From the NCBI RefSeq assembly GCF_020804225.1, contig NZ_WJBI01000002.1:1-64000 (forward strand): a stretch of DNA of 64,000 nt. The letters run 5' to 3'. This document shows, piece by piece, positions 7,947 to 17,782 of this stretch (position 1 is its first letter; each line of letters opens with the position of its first letter). Source of the stretch: Methanosarcina sp. DH2. Its GTDB lineage: Archaea; Halobacteriota; Methanosarcinia; Methanosarcinales; Methanosarcinaceae. The notes below the pieces were generated by a model. That model was not told the DNA's origin and did no database searches. It saw only the letters and a program-made list of their open reading frames with translations. The position numbers and the translations under genes were made by a program.

Positions 7947-10900
7947 ATTATTATCGTTCACGATGAAGCCTTTCACAGAGGCCTTGACCTGGTTAAACGC
8001 AAAAGGTACGAAAAAGCCATTAACACATTCAATAAAATTCTGGATAAAGACCCAACTCATAAGGGAGCCCTTTTCAACAGGGGACTTGCTCTCCTTGAAA
8101 CTGAAAACCCCCGGGAAGCCCTCAACTCATTTAATGAAGTCCTGCAGCTTGAACCTGGGAACTCCGATGCCCTCTATAGAAAAGGAACCTGTTTTGCAAT
8201 TCTGGGTGAATTTGAAGAAGCCCTTGAAGCCTACGAAAGTGCACTTGAAATTTCTCCTGATATCTCTGAAACCTGGTATATGAGAGGCCTTGCTTTTGCC
8301 GAAGTAGAAAGAACTGAAGCTTCAATCCTTTGCTTTGAGAAAGCTATTGAACTTAAGCCAGATTATGTAGCCGCCTGGTGTGCAATGGGGACAGTAGCCG
8401 GAAAGGTGAACAGATATGAAGAAGCACTGGAGAATTTCGGACGTGCACTTGAAATTAGCCCTAAAGATTCGGAAGCCTGCTACGCAAAAGGCCTGATCCT
8501 TGCAAAGCTTGAGAAATATGAGAAAGCCCTCGAATGCTTTGATCACCTTATCCGGGAGAACCCAAAAAATACCAGTGCCCTTGAGCAGAAATGTCTTGCC
8601 CTTGCAAAGCTAGGGAAAAAAGAAGAAGCTCTGGAATCTCTTGATGATTTTTTAAAGAAGTTTCCTGCAAATGAAGCTTCACTCTATCATAAAAGTATTC
8701 TTTTAAGCGAACTTTCAAGATATGAGGACGCAGAAAAAACCCTTTCAAAAGTATTGAAGCTTAACCCCGGGCACAGGGAAGCCTGGTTCAGGAAAGGTTT
8801 TGCTCTCATACAGCTGCTCAGGCTTAACGAAGCCATTGAGGCTTTTGAAGAAGCTATCCGGCTCGACCCTGCTTATTTTGAAGCCTGGAATTATAAGTGC
8901 TTTGCACTTATGAAACTTGAGGTATACGAAGAAGCCCTAGAAGCCTTTGATACCGTACTTAAAGCCTATCCTGATATGAAGGAAATCTGGTATAACAGGG
9001 CACTTGCTCTTTTGAAACTGCAGAATTTTACGGAAGCTATCCGGTCCTTTACCCGTGTTACGGAGCTTGACCCGACAAATACGGATGCATGGTTTCAACA
9101 GGGACGCCTGCTTGCCAGAACAGGTAAGTATGAAAAAGCCCTCGAAGCCCTTGAAAAGCTACTTGAATATGATCCTGATTTTACCGAAGCTCAGAAATTC
9201 AGGGGCACTGTGCTTGCAGGGCTCGGACGTTTTGAAGAAGCCCTTGAACCCCTTACGAAAAGCCTGGAGAAGGAACCTGAAAACCATAACATGTGGCTTC
9301 AAAAAGGGCTCATTCTCCTGGATATCGGAAAATTCGAGCCTGCCCTTAAAGCTTTTGAAAATGCAGCATGCCTGAAGCCTGAAGATGAAATCTGCTGGAT
9401 GAACAAGGGTTTTGCCCTCTATTCTCTGGAGCGTTATGAAGAAGCCCTTGAAGCTTTTAAAGAAGGCTTGCAGCTGAATCCTTATCTTGAGAAGGGCTGG
9501 AACAAGAAAGGGATAGTGCTCGGAAAGCTTGGAAAAACCGAAGAAGCGCTTGAGGCTTTCGAAGAAGCAATAAAACTCAGACCTGACTTTGAGGACGCCT
9601 GGAAAAATAAGGGACTTTTGCTTTTTGCCTCGGAAGAGTATGAGAAAGCCGAGAAAGCTTTTGCCGAAGTCCTTAAAACAAACCCTGAAGATATCGATTC
9701 TATTTATAACAAAGGCATATCCCTTCTCAGACTGGGAAGAAAAGAAGTTGCCCTGGAATACCTTGAAAAAGTCGTTTCCCTCAGTCCCGATTATCCAGAT
9801 CTTGCATACAGCCTTGGAGTTGCACTGACGGAACTTGGTAAACAGGAAAAAGCCCTGGAAACCTTTGAAAAACTTGCTGCAAAAAACCCGGACGATGTAG
9901 AAATCCAGTGCAGAAAAGGAAAGCTTGCAATGGAGCTCGAGAAACATGAAACTGCCCTGCAGGCGTTCGAAAAGGTATTGCTTGAAAAACCCGAATCAAA
10001 AAAAGCCTGGTATAATAAAGGGCTTGTCCTCCTGAAGCTGGAACGCTTTGAGGAAGCTGTAAAAGCCTTTGAAGAAGTAACTATAAGGAACGCTACAAAG
10101 GACTCAGGTTATGAGGACGCCGGAACTCTCAAGGGTTTTTCTCAAATGAAGCTCGGAAAATGTATCCCTGCCCTGGAAACCTTTGAAAGTGTACTTGAAA
10201 AAAGACCTGACTCCGGCATGACCTGGTACTACAGCGGCCTAACTCTGTATAGACTACACAGGCATGAAGAGGCAGCCCGGGCTTTTGAATCGGCTATCCG
10301 CCTTAATCCGGCGGAGCTGTATGATGCCATTGAATACAGGGCAATCTGTCTCTTTGAAACCAGGCAGTACGAAGCAGCTCTTAAGGCCTTTGAGACTGTG
10401 CTGGAAAGAGACCCGGAAAACCTTTCAGCCCTGCACAAAAGAGCAATTTGTTTCCTTGAACTCAAGAAGCATAAGGAAGCAGTTGAAGCTCTCTCAAACC
10501 TGCTTGAACTTGACCCGGCCAGGGAAGAGACCATGTTTAAGCTCGAAGAGGCGAAGTTCAAGCTCGGGATTGAGCATTTCGAGCTCGGCCAGTATAATGA
10601 GGCTCTTGCCCTTTTTGAAGAAATAAATGAGAAAGAAAAGAATGAGAATGAAAATAAAGAAAGAAATGAGAGCGAAGAATTAAGCGAAAACGAAGAAGAT
10701 AATGAAGGAACAGTAGGGAACCTTCAGAAGACCTATTCTCAGAAAGGCTATTCTCAGAAAGATTATTCTCAGAAAGATTATTCTCAGAAAGATTATCCTG
10801 TGCGTTACTGGAAAGGGCTTGTGTTTATCAGGCAGGAAGCTTACGAAAAGGCACTTGAAGTCTTTTCAAGGTTAATTGAGCAGGATCCGAAGTTTGCGGA

Positions 10901-13592
10901 AGGTTGGTACTTCGTCGGGCTGTCCTGTTCAAAACTCGGGAGACAGGAAGAAGCTTACACGGCTCTCAAAAAAGTTCTTGAAATCGACCCTGCATTCCAG
11001 AACGCACAAGACGCATATTATCGGCTGGGTATTTCCTGCTCTGAACTCGAGAAGTATGAAGATGCCCTGAAAGCTTTTGAGGCAGCCCTTAAGACAGCTC
11101 CCGGCCCGGAAAAAATCCGGGATATTGCCGGCACGGATGTTATTTACACGGATGTTATCTACACAGATGTTATCTACACGGATATTATCTATAGAAAGAG
11201 CCTTGCTCTGCTCAGGCTTGGAAGATACGAAGAAGCCACACCCGGCTTTAAGGAAGTTCTTGCCAGAGACCCGGCAAATGATGAAGCCCTTGCACACATG
11301 AGCACTGCCTGTTTTAAGCAGGGATATTATAAAGAGGCTCTTGAGATTTTTGAGAAGGTGCTCAGTCAGACTCCGGGAAGAAAGACCATTCTTTTCAGAA
11401 AAGGGCTTGCTTTAAAAGCCCTTGGAAAAATCCAGGACGCACTGGCTGCCTTTGACCTTATCCTAAAACTGAAACCTGACTGCACATACGCCCTCGACCA
11501 GAAAGGATATACCCTTTTCGAACTCGGAAAATATGAAGAAGCTGCTGAAGCCTTTAAAGCAGCGCTGGAATACTCTCCGGAAAAAGCAGGTATGCAATAT
11601 CTAAGAGCTCTTTCCCTTTTCAGGTCTGGTAATTTCAAAGAAGCCGTGCAGGGATTTGAAGAAGCCCTTGCCCTCGGGTGCCAGAAGCCTGACATCCCCT
11701 GTTATACAGGGTTTTCCTGCTTTGAAATAGGAGATTATGAAAGGGCTGTAGAAGCCTTTGACATTGTCCTCAGAGTAGGAGTGCAGGACCCCGAAATCCT
11801 GCAAAAAAGAGCTCTTTCCCTTTTCGAACTTGGGAGGTTAGAAGAAGCTGTATCTGCGGTAAATTCCCTTCTTGCCCTTCCTGAACTCTCCGTAGAAAAT
11901 GTAATCGAAGGAGATACAGGAGAGAAAATCGAAAAAAGCACGGGAGAAACTCCTCAGGTATGTCAGGAGCTCCTTGAGAAGTTTGCGTCCGCCCTGATAG
12001 AACTTGGAAAGTCTGAAGAAGCCCTGCTGCCGCTTGAGAAACTTGCAGGAGACGGATCGGCTTCAGAAGAGGTTCTTTACAACAGAGGGACGGTACTTCT
12101 GGAACTTGGAAAGCAGGAGGAAGCCTGCGATGTTTTTTCAGAGCTACTTAAGGTTTATCCGAACTGCAGGAAAGCATGGTATGGGAAAGGGCTTGTGCTA
12201 TTCTCACAGGAGAATTACGAAGAAGCCCTTGAAGCCTTCGAATATGCCGTACTGGAAAGCCAGGAAGAAGGGCCGAAAATAAATGATCTGGAATCGGAAG
12301 ACGCCTGGACTAAAATAGGGCTTTCCCAGCTCAAAACCGAAAGGTATGAAGATGCCTTTGAGACCTTTGAAAAAGTCCTTGAGAAAAAGCCGATGGCTGC
12401 TGACGTGTGGTACTTAAGCGGGCTTGTCATGAGAGGGCTTGACCAGAACGAGGATGCAGTGGAGGCTTTTGAGAAGGCCCTGGAACTCAACCCTTCCCTT
12501 ACAGCTGCCCAGGAGCAGAAAGGGCTTTCCCTCCTTGCACTTTGCAGGTGCGAAGAAGCCCGAAACGCCTTCAGTTCAGCTCTTATCCAGAACCCTGAAA
12601 ATGCAGATATCCTTTACAGCCGTGCAATAGCCAGTTTCAAGCTCCTTAACTTCGAAGAAGCTGCAAAGGACCTGGAAAAAGTGATCCTCTTTACCCCTGA
12701 TTTTCCGAACTACACCGAAGCTTGCTACAGGCTCGGTATTGCTAGCATAGAACTTCAGGACTATGAAAGAGCTCTTCAGGCCCTCGACCTGGTCCTTGAA
12801 CATGAGCCTACGCACAGGGAAGCACTCTACAATATGGCTCTTGTGCTCTTCAACATGGAAGAGTACGAAGAAGCTGCAGGGACCTTTGAGCTGCTTCTCG
12901 AAGCATCCCCGGAAGACCCTGAAAGCCTTAACTACCTCGGCCTCTGTCACCTGGAACTTGACAACCCGAAAGAAGCCCTTCAGGCCTTCGAAAAAGCTTC
13001 CCTTTTCAACCCGAAAAACGAAGAAGCCCTTTACAATGCAGCCACGACCCTCATCAAGTTAAATAGGGCTCAGGAGTCCCTCGGTTACTTTGATCGCATC
13101 CTTGAACTCTCCCCTGAGAACTTCGATGCCATGAACTATAAAGGAATTGCCTTCTGCATGCTTGAGCAGTTCAGGGAAGCTCTCAGGTCTTTTGACGGCG
13201 TGCTTGAAAAGGATCCCGATAACATCAAGGCAGTCTATAACGTGGGTGTGGTCTGCTTCAAACAGAAACTTTACGAGACCGCAGCCAGGGCTTTTAAAGA
13301 AGCCCTTGCTATTAACCCCTGGCACGAGCAGTCCCTCAGATACCTGGGCATCTCTCTTGCAAAAATCGGAGAATATGAAGAAGCCCTGAAAGCCTTCGAA
13401 AAACTGTTAAGGATAGACCCTCAGGACGTCCAGTCCATGAACTACAGGGGAGTTATCCTCGGAAAGATGGAAAGGTACAGTGAAGCAATAAGGGCTTTTG
13501 ATGAAATTCTGCGCGTTTACCCGGATATGGCGGATGCGAGGAAAAAACTTGAGGTATTAAAGTCCCTTGAGAACGAGGAAAGATCCTATTAA
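7947..13592 (+). CDS. Giant tetratricopeptide-repeat protein
   Basis: One open frame of about 1,880 codons made almost entirely of 34-residue TPR units (roughly 50), with the usual pattern of W/A-x3-G and A-x3-F/Y pairs. No signal peptide or membrane segment is visible, so a cytoplasmic scaffold is likely. The first ATG is at 8280, but three further TPR units precede it in the same frame, back to a stop at 7908. No ATG, GTG or TTG occurs in that stretch. GGAGGA at 7941-7946 is followed by ATT, ATT and ATC, so either a rare start codon is used or the original start has mutated. Two TPR blocks are interrupted by acidic or 15-nt-repeat inserts (10627-10793 and 11136-11192). The function cannot be deduced from repeats alone. 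Confidence 0.85.
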   Translation: MIIVHDEAFHRGLDLVKRKRYEKAINTFNKILDKDPTHKGALFNRGLALLETENPREALNSFNEVLQLEPGNSDALYRKGTCFAILGEFEEALEAYESALEISPDISETWYMRGLAFAEVERTEASILCFEKAIELKPDYVAAWCAMGTVAGKVNRYEEALENFGRALEISPKDSEACYAKGLILAKLEKYEKALECFDHLIRENPKNTSALEQKCLALAKLGKKEEALESLDDFLKKFPANEASLYHKSILLSELSRYEDAEKTLSKVLKLNPGHREAWFRKGFALIQLLRLNEAIEAFEEAIRLDPAYFEAWNYKCFALMKLEVYEEALEAFDTVLKAYPDMKEIWYNRALALLKLQNFTEAIRSFTRVTELDPTNTDAWFQQGRLLARTGKYEKALEALEKLLEYDPDFTEAQKFRGTVLAGLGRFEEALEPLTKSLEKEPENHNMWLQKGLILLDIGKFEPALKAFENAACLKPEDEICWMNKGFALYSLERYEEALEAFKEGLQLNPYLEKGWNKKGIVLGKLGKTEEALEAFEEAIKLRPDFEDAWKNKGLLLFASEEYEKAEKAFAEVLKTNPEDIDSIYNKGISLLRLGRKEVALEYLEKVVSLSPDYPDLAYSLGVALTELGKQEKALETFEKLAAKNPDDVEIQCRKGKLAMELEKHETALQAFEKVLLEKPESKKAWYNKGLVLLKLERFEEAVKAFEEVTIRNATKDSGYEDAGTLKGFSQMKLGKCIPALETFESVLEKRPDSGMTWYYSGLTLYRLHRHEEAARAFESAIRLNPAELYDAIEYRAICLFETRQYEAALKAFETVLERDPENLSALHKRAICFLELKKHKEAVEALSNLLELDPAREETMFKLEEAKFKLGIEHFELGQYNEALALFEEINEKEKNENENKERNESEELSENEEDNEGTVGNLQKTYSQKGYSQKDYSQKDYSQKDYPVRYWKGLVFIRQEAYEKALEVFSRLIEQDPKFAEGWYFVGLSCSKLGRQEEAYTALKKVLEIDPAFQNAQDAYYRLGISCSELEKYEDALKAFEAALKTAPGPEKIRDIAGTDVIYTDVIYTDVIYTDIIYRKSLALLRLGRYEEATPGFKEVLARDPANDEALAHMSTACFKQGYYKEALEIFEKVLSQTPGRKTILFRKGLALKALGKIQDALAAFDLILKLKPDCTYALDQKGYTLFELGKYEEAAEAFKAALEYSPEKAGMQYLRALSLFRSGNFKEAVQGFEEALALGCQKPDIPCYTGFSCFEIGDYERAVEAFDIVLRVGVQDPEILQKRALSLFELGRLEEAVSAVNSLLALPELSVENVIEGDTGEKIEKSTGETPQVCQELLEKFASALIELGKSEEALLPLEKLAGDGSASEEVLYNRGTVLLELGKQEEACDVFSELLKVYPNCRKAWYGKGLVLFSQENYEEALEAFEYAVLESQEEGPKINDLESEDAWTKIGLSQLKTERYEDAFETFEKVLEKKPMAADVWYLSGLVMRGLDQNEDAVEAFEKALELNPSLTAAQEQKGLSLLALCRCEEARNAFSSALIQNPENADILYSRAIASFKLLNFEEAAKDLEKVILFTPDFPNYTEACYRLGIASIELQDYERALQALDLVLEHEPTHREALYNMALVLFNMEEYEEAAGTFELLLEASPEDPESLNYLGLCHLELDNPKEALQAFEKASLFNPKNEEALYNAATTLIKLNRAQESLGYFDRILELSPENFDAMNYKGIAFCMLEQFREALRSFDGVLEKDPDNIKAVYNVGVVCFKQKLYETAARAFKEALAINPWHEQSLRYLGISLAKIGEYEEALKAFEKLLRIDPQDVQSMNYRGVILGKMERYSEAIRAFDEILRVYPDMADARKKLEVLKSLENEERSY
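10734..10793 (+). repeat. In-frame 15-nt tandem repeat (YSQKD/G x4)
   Basis: Four copies of TATTCTCAGAAAGAT, the first ending GGC, encode YSQKG then YSQKD three times, after a Glu/Asn-rich stretch. The exact multiple of three keeps the TPR frame. Near-identical units suggest recent slippage expansion. Confidence 0.85.
11136..11192 (+). repeat. In-frame 15-nt tandem repeat (DVIYT x3-4)
   Basis: About 3.8 copies of GATGTTATCTACACG encode DVIYT repeated, the last unit being DIIYR. It lies between two TPR units of the giant protein. Confidence 0.85.
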
Positions 13593-13882
13593 ATCTCAAG
13601 AACGAAGAAAGATTTTATTAAGCCTCACTAAGAGAGGATTCCTTCTGAGAAGGGATCTTTTCCAATCTTTTATGAATACTTTTTCCTAAGTGTAGACACT
13701 TATTGAGAGACTATATTATTGAGAGACTACATTTATTGAGAGACAGAAGGAATCTTCAATGAAATGAGAAATACCGAATATGACGGATATTCGCTGGAAT
13801 ATATTGAGTGCGGTCTATTCAGGAAAAGACAGGAAGGGGAAAATCACTCCCACAACCTGGAAAAATTAACCCTTGTTGACAT
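13593..13882. repeat. Intergenic spacer with a 16-17-nt direct repeat
   Basis: TTATTGAGAGACTAYA occurs three times in a row (13700, 13716, 13733) between the convergent TPR and DEAD-box genes. Nothing else is visible. Confidence 0.5.
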
Positions 13883-15187
13883 TTATTTGCTCTCTTTGTC
13901 AATCATTATCTTTAATAAAGCAGCAGCTACGTCTAAAGAAGTATATTCCTCTTGAATAAGCTTTTCAACTAAATTATTATACTCCCCGAGATGTCCTGCA
14001 TCAACAACATCTTTAACATTTTCTAAAATTGTGTTTGTTCTCATCTCTTCAACATCACTGACAGAAGGAATTCTTCTAGCTATAATTTTAGTCTTTGTGA
14101 ACTGCTGGATCTGCCTTATTCGATATACTTCTTTACCTACCACAAAAGTAAATGCAAGTCCTGATTTTCCTGCTCTGGCTGTTCTTCCGATTCTATGCAC
14201 GTAATACTCATCATCCGTAGGTATGTCGTAATTAAAGACAGCATCCAGATCTCCTACATCGATCCCCCTGGCTGCCACGTCAGTTGCTACCAGTATCTCA
14301 ATCTCTCTTTTCCGGAATCTGGACATGACAATGTCTCTTTGCTTCTGCTGCATATCCCCGTGCAGGCCATCAACCAGGTATCCTCTTATCTTGAGATTCT
14401 CAACCAGTTCATCCACACGTTTTTTCGTATTGCAAAACACCAGCGATAATTGCAAGTTATAATAGTCAATTAAACGAGCCAGAGCTTCAAATTTTGTCTG
14501 TTGCTTGACCTCAAAATAAAATTGCTCGATATTAGGAACAGTCATTTCTTTGTGTACAAGCTTTACAAAATGAGGGTTGTTTTGATATTTTTTAGTCAAG
14601 TCCAGGATTGTTTTAGGCATTGTTGCAGAGAAGAAAATAGTCTGTCTTTGCTCCGGGATCTTCTTCATAATAGTCTCGATATCTTCTCTAAACCCCATAT
14701 CCAGCATTTCATCCGCTTCATCCAGTATGATTATTTTCACGCCTTCCGTTTTCAGAGTGCGGCGGTTCAGGTGATCCATAACACGCCCAGGAGTGCCGGT
14801 AATAATCTGTACGCCTCTTTTTAATGCCTTAATCTGGCGGTCTATAGGCTGCCCACCGTAAATAGGTAATATCTCGATGTCCGGTTTATATTTTGAGATC
14901 TTTTTGAGCTCTCCTGCTACCTGAATCGCCAGCTCTCTTGTAGGACATAAAATCACAGCCTGTAGCCCCTTTATTTTCGGATCTATCCTCTCTAAAACAG
15001 TAATTCCGAAAGCTGCAGTCTTCCCCGTCCCCGTAGGAGCCTGTCCGATAACATCTCTGCCTTCCAGCATATAGGGAATGGACTGAGCCTGAATTGTGGT
15101 AGTCTCTTCAAATCCCATATCCTCTACTGCCATCAGTATCTCTTTTGATAGATTTAAATCTTTAAACCCTGAACCTTCCGTATTTAA
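13883..15187 (-). CDS. DEAD-box RNA helicase
   Basis: ATP-dependent RNA helicase of the DEAD-box class, involved in RNA remodelling. Motifs in order: TTIQAQSIP (Q motif), APTGTGKT (I), PTRELA (Ia), TPGR (Ib), DEAD (II), SAT (III), ATDVAARGIDV (V) and HRIGRTARAG (VI). About 60 residues follow the core. The first in-frame ATG is at 15133, but the frame continues upstream with GFKDLNLSKEIL, which carries the aromatic residue conserved ahead of the Q motif. A good GAGGAGGG lies at about 15190-15197, directly followed by TTA-AAT-ACG rather than a normal start. The true start is therefore probably near 15180-15187 with a non-standard or mutated codon. Confidence 0.92.
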   Translation of the reverse strand, partial: LNTEGSGFKDLNLSKEILMAVEDMGFEETTTIQAQSIPYMLEGRDVIGQAPTGTGKTAAFGITVLERIDPKIKGLQAVILCPTRELAIQVAGELKKISKYKPDIEILPIYGGQPIDRQIKALKRGVQIITGTPGRVMDHLNRRTLKTEGVKIIILDEADEMLDMGFREDIETIMKKIPEQRQTIFFSATMPKTILDLTKKYQNNPHFVKLVHKEMTVPNIEQFYFEVKQQTKFEALARLIDYYNLQLSLVFCNTKKRVDELVENLKIRGYLVDGLHGDMQQKQRDIVMSRFRKREIEILVATDVAARGIDVGDLDAVFNYDIPTDDEYYVHRIGRTARAGKSGLAFTFVVGKEVYRIRQIQQFTKTKIIARRIPSVSDVEEMRTNTILENVKDVVDAGHLGEYNNLVEKLIQEEYTSLDVAAALLKIMIDKESK

Positions 15188-15197
15188 CCCTCCTCTC

Positions 15198-15835
15198 TCA
15201 GTTTCAACCTGTTACCTTTTACCAACCCGGTTTTATTTTCATGGTAGAAATACGTTAATGAACGGACTCCCTCACTATAATCCGGTCCCCTTCCGCGCTG
15301 TGCAACAAAACTGCGGTATCATAATGAATAAGGAAAAAGAAAGTGAAAAAACAAAATTTGCAACCACCGAATACAGCCTGTCTTTGATTCTCATTCGCCT
15401 ACCCTCAAAAAGATCTTAACTATTTAAATATCGGATTTTAATATAAATTCCTAATACTGACTATATGAATATGATCCAGCCAGTAGTGTAATGAAAAATA
15501 TAATTATAATAAATAATATAACAATTTATAAGGTATATAATTCCTGAATTTAGATCCTTTCAGAACCTTTCTGAGTATTGTTTTCCATTTTTGAGACGAA
15601 AAAATCAGAATTCTAAAGCCGAAGAAACCATAATTCACTTTATCAGGTCGCTTTTTTCCAGGCATAAGCCTGTCCATTACCAAGAGCAAAAACCTAAAAA
15701 ATAAAAAAGATATTTGAAAATGAGTTTATTTAGATAGAATTTGACTTTATTTTCTTTGCACTATTAAAGGTTTTTTGGTCACAATTAATTTTTGCCTTTT
15801 CTCTCCTTTTTTAGCGGGAAAGGCTGCCCCTCTTC
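15198..15835. other. AT-rich intergenic region
   Basis: No convincing gene. GACTATATGAATATG near 15461 is TATA-like. Short open frames here lack ribosome-binding sites and recognisable composition. Confidence 0.35.
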
Positions 15836-15975
15836 GTTGAGCGTGACAAAAACGGCTGATACAGCGAATAAGGCTATACTGGTCAGAGATATTATAAGTT
15901 AGTCCTCTTGAGCGAAAAGGACATCGTGCTGTTGCACTTGCAGTGCAACTCCCAGAAAATCTTCGATTTCCTGTG
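15836..15975. repeat. Dispersed repeat family, copy B
   Basis: Carries GAGCGTGACAAAAACGGC, GAATAAGGCTATACTGGT and TTAGTCCTCTTGAGCGAAAAGGA, colinear with the copies at 5.3 and 53.9 kb. The terminal CCCGA/TCGGG hairpin is replaced by unrelated sequence with an inner palindrome (GTTGCACTTGCAGTGCAAC). Confidence 0.55.
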
Positions 15976-16103
15976 ATCCCGAAGCGAAACTATGGAAGCG
16001 AAACTTGAGAAATAGAGGTGGGAGGGGAAAGGGGCAAAGTTAGAAAACCCCTTTCGATAGAAAGTAATACATTGTAAAAAACGAATCCAGTTTTGTTTTT
16101 TTA

Positions 16104-16130
16104 ACCCGCAAAAAACATTTTTTTGCGGGT
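16104..16130. terminator. Perfect 12-bp hairpin
   Basis: ACCCGCAAAAAA (16104-16115) pairs with TTTTTTGCGGGT (16119-16130) around a 3-nt loop. It has the look of a bidirectional terminator, but no gene ends nearby, so it may be a repeat remnant. Confidence 0.45.
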
Positions 16131-16459
16131 CTAGCAGGTCTATTCGCATTTAGGGTATGATTATGTCCTTTCTTAACGGTGTAAAATAAGCTGAAAAACT
16201 ATTTAAGGATTGCTACATGATGGCGTGGCACATACTGGCAGAGCAATACAAAATAGACTGCAGATTTTCACGCTGTAGGAGAATTCCTGAGACCTTCTAA
16301 TGATTAAGAGCAAAAGGGTTTCGGAATAGGTTAACAAAACGGGTTTTGGAATAAGTTGTATTTCAGATCTTTTTTCCGTATCTTTTTTTCTAAACATTTC
16401 TTCCTGAAAGTATATGCCAGTTTGAAGAGAAACAACATTAACTTTGCTAAATATACGTT

Positions 16460-16501
16460 GAATCCGATTCGGATTCGATTGAACATAATATTGAACATAA
16501 T
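16460..16501 (+). promoter_or_regulatory. Inverted and direct repeats upstream of the DUF3303 gene
   Basis: GAATCCG-ATT-CGGATTC (16460-16476) is a perfect inverted repeat. TTGAACATAAT then occurs twice, 12 bp apart (16479 and 16491). Their position 36-77 bp before the start codon suggests an operator. AAATATACG at 16450 may be the TATA box. Confidence 0.45.
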
Positions 16502-16536
16502 TTAGACCTATTTTTAATACAGGGGGTATCAGGCAA

Positions 16537-16941
16537 ATGCTATTGATGGATATAATAACCTGGGAGCCGAAAGACTCAGCAAAGGTTCAGAACCTTTATA
16601 AGAACTACGAATACCCGGAGGGAATAAAGATAACCGACGAGTGGATTGACCTTACGGGTTATCGCATGTTTGTAATTTACGAAACTGAAGACGAAAAAAC
16701 GTATACACCTTCAATCACTCCCTTTATTGGGATCTGCAGGTTCGAAACAATCCTGATTATGAGAGCAGACAAATATATGCAGAGGGCTCAGGAACGTGCC
16801 GAGAAAACCGGGGAAAAAGGGGCAGGGGCTGCTCAGGGTAAAGAAGCATCTGAAGGAATCCTTGAGCAGATAGAAGGGCTTGAAAAAAGAGTCGAACGCC
16901 TTGAGCACCATTCTTTCATTCAGCAGGAAGATACGACCTGA
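16537..16941 (+). CDS. DUF3303-like protein with C-terminal coiled coil
   Basis: 134 residues. The N-terminal 75 residues (LLMDIITWEPKDSAKV and the stretch YRMFVIYETED) resemble the small DUF3303 family common in Methanosarcina, which has a dimeric ferredoxin-like fold; the function is unknown. Residues about 85-125 form a charged helix with heptad-like spacing (LEQIEGLEKRVERLEHH). GGGGGT lies upstream of the ATG. The domain assignment is from memory of the family pattern. Confidence 0.7.
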   Translation: MLLMDIITWEPKDSAKVQNLYKNYEYPEGIKITDEWIDLTGYRMFVIYETEDEKTYTPSITPFIGICRFETILIMRADKYMQRAQERAEKTGEKGAGAAQGKEASEGILEQIEGLEKRVERLEHHSFIQQEDTT

Positions 16942-16980
16942 AACCTTTAAAAAGAAGAATTTCAGGTAAACCTACCTGGT

Positions 16981-17478
16981 TTACTTTTCAAGCGCACTTT
17001 TGAATTTATCCGCACCCATACGATAGATATGCCAGCCATCAACAGGCCCGGCCCCGAAGTATTCGTAAAACTCCCTTGCAGGGTTCCAGTCAAGCACTGC
17101 CCACTCCATCCTCCCACAATTCCTTTCTTTTGCAAGCTTAACGCAGTGCATAAACATTGCCTTTCCGATTCCTTTTCCCCGAAACCCAGGTTTCACAAAT
17201 ATATCTTCGATATAAAGCCCCTGTTTTCCAACAAAAGTGGAGAAGTTGTGGAAAAAGACCGTAAAACCTGCAGGCACCCCATCAAGTTCGGCAAAGAAAA
17301 CTTCAGCATAACGCTTTTCCCCGAACATGGACTCCTCCAGGGTTTCTTCTGTGGCTGTGACCAGGTGAGAGAGGTTTTCAAACTCAGCAATCCCTTTGAC
17401 AAATTCAAAAATAAGGGGAATATCTTCTTTTTCTGCACTACGGATGTTCAAACCAGATTTTGTCTCAGTTTCAGCCAT
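16981..17478 (-). CDS. GNAT N-acetyltransferase (diamine acetyltransferase-like)
   Basis: 165 residues. N-terminal IRSAEKEDIPLIFEFVKGIAEFE, then YIEDIFVKPGFRGKGIGKAMF, the acetyl-CoA-binding motif A (R/Q-x2-G-x-G/A). Near the end WAVLDWNPAREFYEYFGA is typical of the spermidine/spermine-acetyltransferase-like branch. It transfers acetyl from acetyl-CoA to an amine; the substrate is not shown by sequence. It is convergent with the DUF3303 gene, 39 bp away. Confidence 0.88.
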   Translation of the reverse strand: MAETETKSGLNIRSAEKEDIPLIFEFVKGIAEFENLSHLVTATEETLEESMFGEKRYAEVFFAELDGVPAGFTVFFHNFSTFVGKQGLYIEDIFVKPGFRGKGIGKAMFMHCVKLAKERNCGRMEWAVLDWNPAREFYEYFGAGPVDGWHIYRMGADKFKSALEK

Positions 17479-17782
17479 TTTTATTCCTTTTTTGTTGGTC
17501 GGTTAATAGAATTCTAAAAAGCTTGACAGGGTTATGAAAGGTTGCATATAATTGATTCCAATAGTCAAATGCGTAAGCCCTATTAAATTGAAGATAGTAT
17601 TTTAATGTAATTTCCAGAAGTTAGCTACATTCACGCAGGACCTGATGATAATTATCTGGCACAATTGCTGATCAAAGACCTATCGAAGGAATCAATCAAG
17701 AAAATGGTGGGTAGATGAAAACCGATAAATCCGTATGCTTTACTTTCAGAATATTATATTTGCGAACCTCAGGAGATTCCTG

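Noticed and set aside
8130-13400. Many antisense and alternate-frame open frames within the TPR gene
   Set aside because: They mirror the codon bias of the repeat-rich gene and have no start signals or family likeness.
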